The translations under genes and the position numbers were made by a program. Below the pieces are notes generated by a model. The model saw nothing but the letters and a program-made list of their open reading frames with translations. It made no database searches and was not told the origin of the DNA. Positions 1 through 7,804 of a stretch of DNA of 33,732 bases are shown in pieces (position 1 is the stretch's first letter; every line of letters starts with the position of its first letter). Source of the stretch: Desulfocapsa sp. (lineage in GTDB: Bacteria > Desulfobacterota > Desulfobulbia > Desulfobulbales > Desulfocapsaceae); contig JANTGG010000018.1 of NCBI GenBank assembly GCA_024763035.1, positions 1 to 33,732 of the forward strand, written 5' to 3'.

Positions 1-18
1 GTACGCTTCGAAAGCCAG
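1..18 (+). repeat. 18-base repeat, copy 1 (window edge)
   Basis: The first 18 bases, gtacgcttcgaaagccag, recur exactly at 28245-28262, where they lie inside a 114-base imperfect palindrome. This copy is probably the inner part of another such element cut by the window edge; similarity after the 18-mer is weak. The rest of the 157 bases before the first gene end shows nothing recognisable. Confidence 0.6.
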
Positions 19-157
19 AATGAACGAATCTAAGGCACTCTGAACAGTTACGTTCCGTGCTTTATTAACGCTTCCAGCGATTACGCTGAATGTTTACAAA
101 AAATGAATGATTATTCAGTGAGGAATTGACTTAAGTCAAAGAAAAGATAGAGAAATC

Positions 158-1450
158 CTAACGTATTGACGGGTTGTAATATCCTAGTTGCAACCGGGGA
201 AATTCTTCTTCAATACGAGTCAGCCACAGTCGCATCCCCATGGCTTCGGTGTCTTCCGGAAAGCCGATACTGCGCAGGTACCACTCCGGATCCATATTCA
301 GATTGCGCAGCTGAATACGGTCCGGCCGAAAGGTGTGCAGGAGCTCACGCAGAGCATTGTACTCATCGTAAGAGTCAGTGACACCGGGCAGTACGAAATA
401 ATTTAAAGAGACAAATTTCCCTGCCTCTTTCATTACCCGAATGGAGGTGAGTACGTCGGCAAGGGAGAAGTGCTGCGGACGGTAGTAGCTGGTGTGAAAG
501 TGTTCCTGGGCGGAGTTCAGGCTCACTCGCAGACTGTTAAGTCCTGCAGCGGCAAGACGTTGTAAACTCTTTGGCAGACTGGCGTTTGAGTTAAGATTGA
601 TAGTGCCTCTATCTGTTTTTCTGCGGATGGCGGTGATTGCCATTTCTATGGTGTCGGCCTGCAGCAGGGGTTCGCCCTCGCATCCCTGACCAAAGCTCAC
701 AATGGCACGTTTGGCTGTTTGCAAATGGGCTGCAGCCACCTCTGTAATCTCTGCAGGTGTCGGAACAAAAGCTATCCTGTCTTGAGTGGCAGAGCATTTC
801 CCTGATGCCTGCAGAGAAATACAGCCGACACACCGTGCGTTACAGACGGGAGAGGTGGGTAAAGGAGCTTCCCAGCGTCCGAGAAAATAATTTCTGGCAG
901 CCGGGCAGGCGTAGGTGAGACAGCACTTACCCAGATGTTGGATCAGTCGGTTGTGTTTGTACTGTTGCAGTTTTTTACGTGTTTCTGTATTGATGCGCTC
1001 CTGATGAAATTGTGCAGTGTCCTGCCTGATATCTGTGTCACTCCTGAAGGCAGTGGTCCAGAAACGATCGTCGTACCAGCCTATGGCGGTGTAGGCAAAA
1101 AGAGGCAGACGGGTGGCATTTTTCTGTGTCTGATAGGCACTGGTGAGTATTGCAGTGTGGGCAGGAGACATAAAGGCGGCAACTGCCTGTATGGGGGCTC
1201 CGGGACGTAAGGGGTCGGTGTCGAGGAGAAGCGCTTCGTGATTGTCCGGCTCAAATCCCACCGGCAGACGATCCTGAAGAACAAATAGTTCACTGCCCTC
1301 CGGGAGTGGAATAAAATCTTCTCTGTCAGGGAGGACAAAAGAGCCGGCACTGTTTCCTGCCATGAGCAAAGGGGGAAAATCAGTGATATTCCCCTCTGTG
1401 TCAGCATACACAAGGCTTGGTTGTCCGGCAGGGTGGATAGGTGCAGTCAT
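158..1450 (-). CDS. radical SAM protein with uncharacterised N-terminal region
   Basis: 430-residue radical SAM enzyme. The [4Fe-4S]/SAM-binding motif CNARCVGC (CX3CX2C) is at Cys203, Cys207 and Cys210. It is followed by a GQGCEGEPLL segment (the GGE-like SAM-contact region, about 255-264), a TINLNSNAS strand (about 284-292) and RVSLNSA (about 308-314), as in the partial TIM barrel of the family. The first 165 or so residues match no domain I know and may bind substrate. Additional Cys at 176, 177 and 182 and at 219 flank the motif. The start ATG is at 1448-1450; the unknown gene at 1493-1921 lies 42 bases upstream on the same strand, so the two may be co-transcribed. The reaction cannot be told from sequence. 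The superfamily is certain, the subfamily is not. Confidence 0.85.
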   Translation of the reverse strand: MTAPIHPAGQPSLVYADTEGNITDFPPLLMAGNSAGSFVLPDREDFIPLPEGSELFVLQDRLPVGFEPDNHEALLLDTDPLRPGAPIQAVAAFMSPAHTAILTSAYQTQKNATRLPLFAYTAIGWYDDRFWTTAFRSDTDIRQDTAQFHQERINTETRKKLQQYKHNRLIQHLGKCCLTYACPAARNYFLGRWEAPLPTSPVCNARCVGCISLQASGKCSATQDRIAFVPTPAEITEVAAAHLQTAKRAIVSFGQGCEGEPLLQADTIEMAITAIRRKTDRGTINLNSNASLPKSLQRLAAAGLNSLRVSLNSAQEHFHTSYYRPQHFSLADVLTSIRVMKEAGKFVSLNYFVLPGVTDSYDEYNALRELLHTFRPDRIQLRNLNMDPEWYLRSIGFPEDTEAMGMRLWLTRIEEEFPRLQLGYYNPSIR

Positions 1451-1492
1451 GGGATGTGACCGGATTCCAGGTTTAGGCGCAGCGGGTGAAAA

Positions 1493-1921
1493 CTATTGCT
1501 GGGGACGGAGAATTTTAAATATGGAATCCACAGCCCTGTAAATATCAATATCATCTCCAAAGATGTCTTCAATGGCAGGATGGTTGATAACATCTTCAAT
1601 GATATATTGAGTCAGGTAGAGACTGAGGATATTGGCATCCTGAACAAGGGTTCTGATGGGGGCGGTCTTCATTTGAATATCAAAGTCCTCCATCTCCGGC
1701 AAAAGCTGCAGCTGTTTTGCAAAGAGTTCTTTCAGATCTGTCACAGAGTCTGTTTCTATAATATTCCGGTCGATCAGACGCTGTACCAGTCGTGTTGCAA
1801 ATTCGTCTGCATTATCACGACCTTTTCTCAGGATAAAACGACGCTCCTGTTCGCGCTTTCTGTCTATGGCACGGATAGTCTTGTCCGTGGCGTTTGTTGC
1901 ACTTATATGAGCTTTTGCCAT
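1493..1921 (-). CDS. conserved hypothetical protein, 142 aa
   Basis: Small soluble, probably mostly helical protein that I do not recognise. The N-terminal 35 residues are basic (AIDRKREQERRFILRKGR); the rest is rich in Leu, Ile, Asp and Glu, with no signal peptide, membrane segment or Cys pair. A good Shine-Dalgarno, caggaga, sits 7 bases before the ATG on the minus strand, which supports both the start and the gene being real. It lies between glgP (168 bases upstream) and the radical SAM gene (42 bases downstream), all on the minus strand. A perfect inverted repeat at 1985-2015 lies in the upstream gap. Confidence 0.7.
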   Translation of the reverse strand: MAKAHISATNATDKTIRAIDRKREQERRFILRKGRDNADEFATRLVQRLIDRNIIETDSVTDLKELFAKQLQLLPEMEDFDIQMKTAPIRTLVQDANILSLYLTQYIIEDVINHPAIEDIFGDDIDIYRAVDSIFKILRPQQ

Positions 1922-1984
1922 TATATTCTCCTGTGAACCTTTTCAGTGGGGATACGCTGGAAAAGAACGTTTGTAATTTTCTAT

Positions 1985-2015
1985 CCAATCGGGAACCGTC
2001 ACAATTCCCGATTGG
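1985..2015. repeat. perfect 11-bp inverted repeat, 9-bp spacer
   Basis: Arms ccaatcgggaa (1985-1995) and ttcccgattgg (2005-2015) are exact reverse complements. The repeat lies in the 168-base gap between the end of glgP and the start of the gene at 1493-1921. No T-tract follows on either strand, so it is not a standard intrinsic terminator. It could be an operator, an mRNA leader stem-loop or a processing site. Confidence 0.6.
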
Positions 2016-2089
2016 GAAATCTACTGCATATAACAAATTCTTTAAATAAAAAAACACCGTCCGGACTTTTGCTGCAATCAGAAAACTGC

Positions 2090-4291
2090 TTATTGGTCAG
2101 ATTCGTACAGATCAGCGAATCCTCTCATCTGTTCCTGCAGGGAAGGGGAGAGCTTAAGGTCATATTTTCTTAGATATTCTGCTGCCATACGATGGGTGTT
2201 AAAGATCGGTATATTCAGATGAAGATTCATGATGGCCTTGTCAAGAAAATTACTTTTTGCACTATCATCATAAAACTCCTGCAGTACCTGGGGCAGTATC
2301 TTGTAAAAGGAGGCAGAGTCCTCGGCGTAGAGAAGCGCCTCCGGTGATTCACTGAGATCCGCTTCATCAACAGGTCCCTCGTAACCGAATTTCCAGCCGG
2401 TCTGTCCCTGGTGATATCCTTCAACCCACCAGCCATCCATGATGGAAAGGTTGGGTATGCCATTTAATGCAGCTTTCATGCCGCTGGTGCCGGAGGCCTC
2501 CAGTGGACGTTTTGGATTATTGAGCCAGGCATGGACACCGGCCACCAGCATTTTGGCAATGTTCATGTCATAGTTGGGGATAAAAATCAGGTTTGCCAGG
2601 CCGTTGCTTTTGCTGTGCAGTTCCTCCTGATAGTCAAGAATCAGCTTGATAACAGATTTACCGGGCTCATCAGCGGGGTGGGCCTTTCCGGAAAAAAGAA
2701 AGTTAACCGGCCATTTGTTTTTTGTGATAATGGAACAGAGGGTGTCGAGATTGTCGAAAATCAGATCGGCTCGTTTATAGGTTGAAAATCTTCTGGCAAA
2801 GCCAATGGTAAAAACAGACGGATCCAGCCGATGATCAACGTCAATTATAGTGGAATAATGATTGGGCGGATCAATCCAGGTGGAACTCATCTGGTTACGG
2901 TGAGTGATAAGCATCTGGTTGACGTAGTCGAAGAGAATCTCCGAGTCTTTGTCCCAGGCACGCTGCAGATAGGTGCGAAAACGGCTGTCGTTGTGCAGTT
3001 CCTTGATATTTGCAAATACGCCCGGGTCGTTTCTCCAGTTCTTCAGCTGGGTGAAGGCATCAAAAGCCTCTGCCCGGGCATCGCTGATCCAAGTCAGATG
3101 ATGGACGCCGTTGGTGATTGCAGATATCTTTTCAGCCGACGCCGGAAACTGCTTGTGGGTGACGTCTCTGTGCAGTCTGCTGACACTGTTTGCGGTTCGA
3201 TTCACACGCATGGCAAAGCTTGTGAAATTGTAGGTGTTGGGAGAATCGTCATCTTTTGCCAGCAGTTCCAGGATATGGCGACAGGATTTATGACTCATCC
3301 CTGCATAGACGGATTTGTTGAAGCGGTCATGTCCGGCTTTTACCGGAGTGTGAATGGTATAGACAAGACGTTTGGCTACGGTTGTCGCTGCTGCCAGGAT
3401 TTCTTTCTCCGTTGCCCGGGAGATGTCGGTTACATGCATGCTGCTATGCAGTTCTTCGGCGATAAGCTGCAGGGCAACAACAACACCATGCTGCTCGTTC
3501 AGATGCAGAGTGTGGGAGCTGATGTTCAGGGCCTGGAGCACCGGGATGATACCGGTGCCGAGCATTCTTCGCTGCATGGCTTTAATAAATGAAGACTGCG
3601 AGTTGTAGAGCTGGCCGGCGGCTTCACGGATGGGAGCGGGATTCGTCTCCAGTGAAAAGTCGAGCAGGAGTTCCGGGACAAAGAAATCAAGGGTGTGGTT
3701 GACTTCCATTTTCATCCATACCTGAGCCGTTGCCATGGTTTCCTGATCGTATTCGTTAAAAAACGGAATATGGATCTGCAGCGGTTCGCTTGCATCATCC
3801 GGATCACGCAGGAGGTATAATCCGGGAGTCTGCTCAGGATTCCAGTCGACGGTCTGGGATACCTGACCGACTTTTGAGTCGACAATCTGAGAGAAGTAGC
3901 CTTCCCGATAGAGGAGGCTTACAGCAATTACGGGGATGCGGCAGTCTGCAAAACTCTTCAGGGTATCTCCTGCAAGAACACCAAGTCCTCCGCCGTAACA
4001 GGGGATCTTTTGCGGTCCATGGAGAATCTTTTTAATAAAAGTCTTTAGATCAGAATCCATGCTGTCTGTCTTTTCAAGATCCATAAGTTTATCTTTTATG
4101 GGATGAAAGACATCGGGGTCAGCTCCTATTTCCATGGAAATATAGACGACAGAGTTTCCGTCGTCGGCGGTCAGATTCTGCCAGACTTTGTCAAAAACAG
4201 TCTGTGAGACGCCAAAAAAAGAACCAAATTGATTTTTACAGATAAGGCTGTGCAGGTCGAGTTCACTGTCGAGTATTGGTGTGTGCGGCAT
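2090..4291 (-). CDS. glgP: alpha-glucan (glycogen) phosphorylase, GT35
   Basis: Phosphorolysis of alpha-1,4-glucan to glucose-1-phosphate, using pyridoxal phosphate. 733 residues, in the range of the shorter bacterial/archaeal alpha-glucan phosphorylases (TIGR02094 type) and shorter than E. coli GlgP. Visible family segments are VVYISMEIGAD near residue 50, CYGGGLGVLAGDTLKSFADC near residue 100, and EASGTSGMKAALNG followed by NLSIMDGWWVEG near residues 600-620; Lys606 in GTSGMKAALNG is the expected Schiff-base lysine. Cytoplasmic, no signal peptide. No clear Shine-Dalgarno precedes the ATG at 4289-4291, so the start is less sure than the product. No glycogen synthase or branching enzyme is in the window, so it is not part of a local glg operon. 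The upstream gap to pal holds a REP-like element. Confidence 0.93.
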   Translation of the reverse strand: MPHTPILDSELDLHSLICKNQFGSFFGVSQTVFDKVWQNLTADDGNSVVYISMEIGADPDVFHPIKDKLMDLEKTDSMDSDLKTFIKKILHGPQKIPCYGGGLGVLAGDTLKSFADCRIPVIAVSLLYREGYFSQIVDSKVGQVSQTVDWNPEQTPGLYLLRDPDDASEPLQIHIPFFNEYDQETMATAQVWMKMEVNHTLDFFVPELLLDFSLETNPAPIREAAGQLYNSQSSFIKAMQRRMLGTGIIPVLQALNISSHTLHLNEQHGVVVALQLIAEELHSSMHVTDISRATEKEILAAATTVAKRLVYTIHTPVKAGHDRFNKSVYAGMSHKSCRHILELLAKDDDSPNTYNFTSFAMRVNRTANSVSRLHRDVTHKQFPASAEKISAITNGVHHLTWISDARAEAFDAFTQLKNWRNDPGVFANIKELHNDSRFRTYLQRAWDKDSEILFDYVNQMLITHRNQMSSTWIDPPNHYSTIIDVDHRLDPSVFTIGFARRFSTYKRADLIFDNLDTLCSIITKNKWPVNFLFSGKAHPADEPGKSVIKLILDYQEELHSKSNGLANLIFIPNYDMNIAKMLVAGVHAWLNNPKRPLEASGTSGMKAALNGIPNLSIMDGWWVEGYHQGQTGWKFGYEGPVDEADLSESPEALLYAEDSASFYKILPQVLQEFYDDSAKSNFLDKAIMNLHLNIPIFNTHRMAAEYLRKYDLKLSPSLQEQMRGFADLYESDQ

Positions 4292-4429
4292 AATGATAGC
4301 TATATTGTGAGAGTTGTTAAAAGAATCTTTTTTCCATAATGGGCAGTTGTCTTCTGCTCCGGGGAAAACGTCTGGTCTTTTCCTAAAATAAAAAGTAGAG
4401 TGAGATAATTGTTTTACTTAATTGTATAT

Positions 4430-4576
4430 GATTACCGCTAAAGTTCAGGTAAATACAGAATGGAACTGTAGGAGCTCGTCCCTGCGGGCGATTTTCCAGG
4501 TCCGGCGACACCTTGAATCGCTTGCAGGGACGAGCTCCTACATCCAATCCGGATTAACTGTGCTTTGATGGTAATC
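4430..4576. repeat. REP/BIME-like palindromic element, most complete copy
   Basis: A 147-base imperfect palindrome in the glgP-pal gap. Outer ends are gattacc (4430-4436) and ggtaatc (4570-4576). Inside are perfect 18-bp inverted arms: gtaggagctcgtccctgc (4468-4485) and its complement (4524-4541). Each half has a GTAG foot followed by a small imperfect hairpin, the layout of REP sequences mobilised by TnpA-REP (RAYT) proteins; the paired, inverted arrangement resembles a BIME. Related, more decayed copies are at 8673-8760, 14235-14325 and 27736-27821. No RAYT gene is in the window. The rest of the 4292-4644 gap shows no gene. Confidence 0.8.
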
Positions 4577-4644
4577 AATTACTTGTACGTGCTGTCGCTG
4601 TCATGTTACTCGAAGATGTATTGACTTGTCCATAGGAGGATATC

Positions 4645-5154
4645 ATGAATAGAAGAATCATTGATTTTCCATCTATTATCCTGTTGATGTTCCTGCTTTT
4701 ATTTGCCGGTTGTTCCACCAAAAAAGCGCCGGAACCTGTCGCTCCCCCCGTAGATCCAGCAGCCATCGGGCAGCCGGAATCGCTGGAGTCTCAGGCAACA
4801 GCAATCATGGAAGGACGAACCACGGGCCCCATGCTTCCGGTGTATTTCGATTTTGACAGTTTTTCCATCCGCCGGGATCAGCGTCCGCGCATTGAACTGA
4901 ACGCCGAGTACCTGAAAGATAATCAGGATATTCACATTCGGGTGGAAGGAAACTGCGACCCGAAGGGAACCAGGGAATATAATCTTGCCCTTGGTGAAAA
5001 GCGGGCGATCAGTGCCAGGAATTATCTGATAAATCTGGGAATTGATTCCAAACGAATCAGCACCATGAGTTTTGGAGAGGAAAAACTACTGCTGCACGGA
5101 CCTGATGAGATGACGCGGGCTCAGAATCGCCGGGCGGACTTTGTCGTGAATTAG
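4645..5154 (+). CDS. pal: Pal-type peptidoglycan-associated lipoprotein (OmpA family)
   Basis: 169 residues. A lipoprotein signal peptide ends in the lipobox LFAGC (Cys near residue 23), then comes a Pro/Ala-rich linker and a C-terminal OmpA-like peptidoglycan-binding domain (about 65-169). The segments VYFDFDSFSIR, VEGNCDPKGTREYN, LGEKRAISARNYL and ENRRADF-like AQNRRADFVVN are family signatures; the usual GHCDERG loop reads GNCDPKG. The protein should sit in the outer membrane inner leaflet and bind meso-diaminopimelate in peptidoglycan as part of the Tol-Pal envelope system. A strong ribosome site, aggagg, lies 5 bases before the ATG. No tolB or tolA is adjacent; ompH/skp follows 164 bases downstream. 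Confidence 0.9.
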   Translation: MNRRIIDFPSIILLMFLLLFAGCSTKKAPEPVAPPVDPAAIGQPESLESQATAIMEGRTTGPMLPVYFDFDSFSIRRDQRPRIELNAEYLKDNQDIHIRVEGNCDPKGTREYNLALGEKRAISARNYLINLGIDSKRISTMSFGEEKLLLHGPDEMTRAQNRRADFVVN

Positions 5155-5318
5155 TGCCTTACAGATTCTTTTTTGACTGTTTATCACCGGTGCCGTTTCT
5201 TTTGATGACCCCGGTATTGAAAAATATGGAATTGTAGTTATACTCTTTCAGTCTTTTCCGAGAAAGACGGGGTATTAGGGATGGGATTTAATAATCACAG
5301 TTAACAGGAGATTGGTAG

Positions 5319-5846
5319 ATGTTTAAACGTATTGCATTAATGGTGACCCTGGTCGTTTTAGCCGCTTTTACTTTTGCTCCCGGCAGTGTTCGTGCTGAAG
5401 GGCAGAAGATAGGAGTTATAAATATCCAGAAAGTCCTGGTGGAGTCCTCTGCCGGAATGAAGGCGAAAGGTGTCTTCGAGAAAAGGATGAAGGAACTGGA
5501 GAAAAAGTTTAACGGGAAAAAGGAAGGACTGGTTGCCCTGCAGCAGGAAATTGAAAAGAAAAGCTCTGCCTGGAGCGCTGACAAAAAAGGTGAGAAAGTT
5601 CGTGAATTGCAGAAAAAACAGCGTGAACTGCAGGTTGAGAGTGAGGATGCTCAGATGGAGCTGAAACAGCTGCAGGATAAAGAACTTGCACCCATTCTGA
5701 AAATGCTGCAGACCGTTGTGAACAGCTATGGTCAGAAAAACGGATATACCCTGATTATGGATTCCAAGGTTGGTGTAGTGTACGCAAGCGATGGTGTGGA
5801 CGTCAGTGAGCAGGTGAAAAAAGAACTCGATAAGCGTATAAAATAA
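5319..5846 (+). CDS. OmpH/Skp family periplasmic chaperone
   Basis: 175 residues, the usual length for OmpH/Skp. An N-terminal signal peptide ends near VRA-EGQ (about residue 26). Then IGVINIQKVLVES, the conserved first strand of the family, leads into a long Lys/Glu/Gln-rich coiled coil (about 45-130; the tentacle arms of Skp), and the C-terminal YTLIMDSKVGVVYAS strand closes the body domain. It is expected to act as a trimer that holds unfolded outer-membrane proteins in the periplasm. An aggag site lies 8 bases before the ATG. A clear terminator follows at 5878-5916, so the gene ends a transcription unit. Confidence 0.88.
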   Translation: MFKRIALMVTLVVLAAFTFAPGSVRAEGQKIGVINIQKVLVESSAGMKAKGVFEKRMKELEKKFNGKKEGLVALQQEIEKKSSAWSADKKGEKVRELQKKQRELQVESEDAQMELKQLQDKELAPILKMLQTVVNSYGQKNGYTLIMDSKVGVVYASDGVDVSEQVKKELDKRIK

Positions 5847-5877
5847 TAAAGGTTGTTTTGTATCTGCTTTTTTTAGT

Positions 5878-5916
5878 AAACGATGCGGGAGGAAATCCTT
5901 CTGCATCGTTTTTTCT
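5878..5916 (+). terminator. intrinsic terminator after ompH/skp
   Basis: Stem aaacgatgc (5878-5886) pairs with gcatcgttt (5903-5911), extended by gggagg opposite tcct-type bases in the loop region, and is followed by a T-rich tract (gttttttctttg). It lies 32 bases after the ompH stop and 22 bases before the next start, so the DUF3786 gene probably has its own promoter or depends on read-through. Confidence 0.75.
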
Positions 5917-5937
5917 TTGTAGCCTGAGTGTGTCTGT

Positions 5938-6774
5938 ATGCAGCCCCTGGAATTTATAAAGTTGACCCCCAAAAGCAACTGTGGTGAATGCGGCTATCCC
6001 GCCTGTCTTGCCTTTGCAGCAGCCGTGACCAAGGGTGGAGAACAGCCGGACAAATGTCCCTATATCGACAAATCCGGACTTGGTGAAGAGTTCAGAACCG
6101 GGGAACGGGGCAGTGATGGTCTGGAAGGAGTGGCGAGGCTTCTTGATGAAAAAGATCTGGCACTTGTTGCCCATTTAAAAGAAAAAACCGGCAGGGTGGA
6201 TTTTTCGTCGGTGGCAGATGCCCTTGGCTGTGCATGGACAGGAGCAGACAGGGACAGCCTCTCCTTTACATTTCTGGCACAGGATGTCGAGTTGTCCCAT
6301 AACGGGATTTTAATAAACGGAAAAGAACCGGAAGACCCGCGGGATCAGGTGCTGCTTTATAATTATGTTCATTTCGGAGCAACGGGCAGACCACCGCAGC
6401 TTGAATGGATCGGCATGGAATCGCTGCCAAATTCCATTTCCAAAATACGCACCTTACGTGTTTACTGTGAGGAACGGCTCGCCGCTCATTTTACCGGACA
6501 GACAGAGCGGATGATAGACAGTGCAGCAGGTGTGGGAGCGGTTTTGCAGGAAAACCCCGAGCAGAGCTGCAGTGCAGCGTTCCAGGTTTCTGTCCTGCCG
6601 CATCTGCCTCTTTTTGTTTTTTTCTGGGATGAAGAGAAGGAAGACAATTTCCCCGCGAAAGTAAAAGTGCTTTTTGATAAAAATGTGTCCGATTACCTGG
6701 ATATAGAATCTCTGGTGTTTGCCTCCGAGCGGATGGCTGAACGCTGGGTGGAGTTGAGTAATACAAATGAGTAA
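5938..6774 (+). CDS. 4Fe-4S domain / DUF3786 protein
   Basis: 278 residues in two parts. Residues 1-45 form a 4Fe-4S domain (PF04060 type) with Cys15, Cys18, Cys23 and Cys40 (CX2CX4CX16C), in the context NCGECGYPACLAF, as found in RnfB and in the gamma subunit of acetyl-CoA decarbonylase/synthase. The remainder matches DUF3786, with VLLYNYVHFGATGRPP and WIGMESLPNSISK as recognisable stretches. This pairing is common in anaerobes, and the role is presumed to be redox or corrinoid-related but is unproven. Its end overlaps the start of the heptose kinase by 8 bases, indicating translational coupling. The start ATG lacks a strong Shine-Dalgarno. Confidence 0.82.
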   Translation: MQPLEFIKLTPKSNCGECGYPACLAFAAAVTKGGEQPDKCPYIDKSGLGEEFRTGERGSDGLEGVARLLDEKDLALVAHLKEKTGRVDFSSVADALGCAWTGADRDSLSFTFLAQDVELSHNGILINGKEPEDPRDQVLLYNYVHFGATGRPPQLEWIGMESLPNSISKIRTLRVYCEERLAAHFTGQTERMIDSAAGVGAVLQENPEQSCSAAFQVSVLPHLPLFVFFWDEEKEDNFPAKVKVLFDKNVSDYLDIESLVFASERMAERWVELSNTNE

Positions 6775-7804
6775 ACTGGAAGGGCTGCTGCAGCAGGTAA
6801 GAGGGAAGAAAATACTGGTGGTGGGCGATATCATTGTCGATCATTTTGTGTGGGGAACGGTAAGCCGTATCTCGCCGGAAGCACCGGTTCCCGTGGTCAA
6901 TGTAACCCGGGAGGAACTGCTTCTCGGCGGTGGTGCCAATGTTCTTCATAATATCCATTCCCTTGGCGCCGAGGCTGTGTTGTGCGGTATTATCGGTGAT
7001 GACGAGATGGGCAGCCGCTTACAGTCCTTATTGACTGGTCTTGGTGCATCCACCGCCGGTCTGGTAAAGGGAAAGCGGCCAACCACCGTGAAAACCCGGG
7101 TGGTAGCCCAGGGCCAGCAGGTGGTTCGTTTTGATCGGGAACAGGCAGGTGAGGCATCTGAGGTATCTGTTGCCGCCATGATACGTTTCATTGGTGAAAA
7201 TGTTTCCCGTTTCGATGCCATCATTATTTCTGATTATTATAAAGGGGTGATCAACAGATCCCTCATGAAACAGCTGCTGGCAGAGGTTGATGCGGTTGCG
7301 GAAAAAACAGGCAGGAAGATTCCGGTGGTGGTTGATCCCAAACCGGATCAGGCGGATCGTTTTTACGGGGCGACGGTGATTACTCCTAATCACCACGAGG
7401 CGGAGAAGATGTCCGGTGTTTCCTTTACAAATACCCGGGAACTGAAAATTGCCGCAGAAACTCTGCTTGAAAAGGTTGGTTGTCAGGCAGTGCTTATCAC
7501 CCGCGGGGAAGCGGGCATGGCACTCTTTGAAAAGGGCAGAGAGCTTGTCACCATAGCCACCATTGCCCGGGAAGTGTTCGATGTTACCGGTGCAGGAGAT
7601 ACTGTGATTGCAACCCTTGCTCTTGGTCTGGCTGCCGGGGCACCGTTTGCAGAAGCTGCTGCCCTTGCAAATATTGCTGCGGGTGTGGTTGTTGGAAAAG
7701 TGGGAACAGCGACGGTGAACCGGGAAGAGATTATTTCTTTGCTGCATGGTGATGAGACTGTTGAGCGTGCCTTCACGGGCGATGGAGAAGAAGATGAGCA
7801 GTAA
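6767..7804 (+). CDS. rfaE1: D-glycero-beta-D-manno-heptose-7-phosphate kinase
   Basis: 345-residue PfkB/ribokinase-family sugar kinase. ILVVGDIIVDHFVWG at the N-terminus, ISPEAPVPVV (the heptose-kinase signature loop), LGGGANVLHNI and the C-terminal DVTGAGDT motif (residues 272-279, catalytic Asp278) identify the RfaE/HldE kinase domain. The length covers the kinase alone; the nucleotidyltransferase half (RfaE2/HldE C-terminal domain) is absent, so ADP-heptose synthesis needs a separate rfaE2 elsewhere. The product serves the LPS inner core. It overlaps the preceding gene by 8 bases and the following yicC start by 11 bases, so the three are probably one operon. Confidence 0.92.
   Translation: MSKLEGLLQQVRGKKILVVGDIIVDHFVWGTVSRISPEAPVPVVNVTREELLLGGGANVLHNIHSLGAEAVLCGIIGDDEMGSRLQSLLTGLGASTAGLVKGKRPTTVKTRVVAQGQQVVRFDREQAGEASEVSVAAMIRFIGENVSRFDAIIISDYYKGVINRSLMKQLLAEVDAVAEKTGRKIPVVVDPKPDQADRFYGATVITPNHHEAEKMSGVSFTNTRELKIAAETLLEKVGCQAVLITRGEAGMALFEKGRELVTIATIAREVFDVTGAGDTVIATLALGLAAGAPFAEAAALANIAAGVVVGKVGTATVNREEIISLLHGDETVERAFTGDGEEDEQ

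Noticed and set aside
2831-3592. 253-residue plus-strand frame opposite glgP
   Set aside because: It is an antisense shadow of glgP with low-complexity, non-family sequence.
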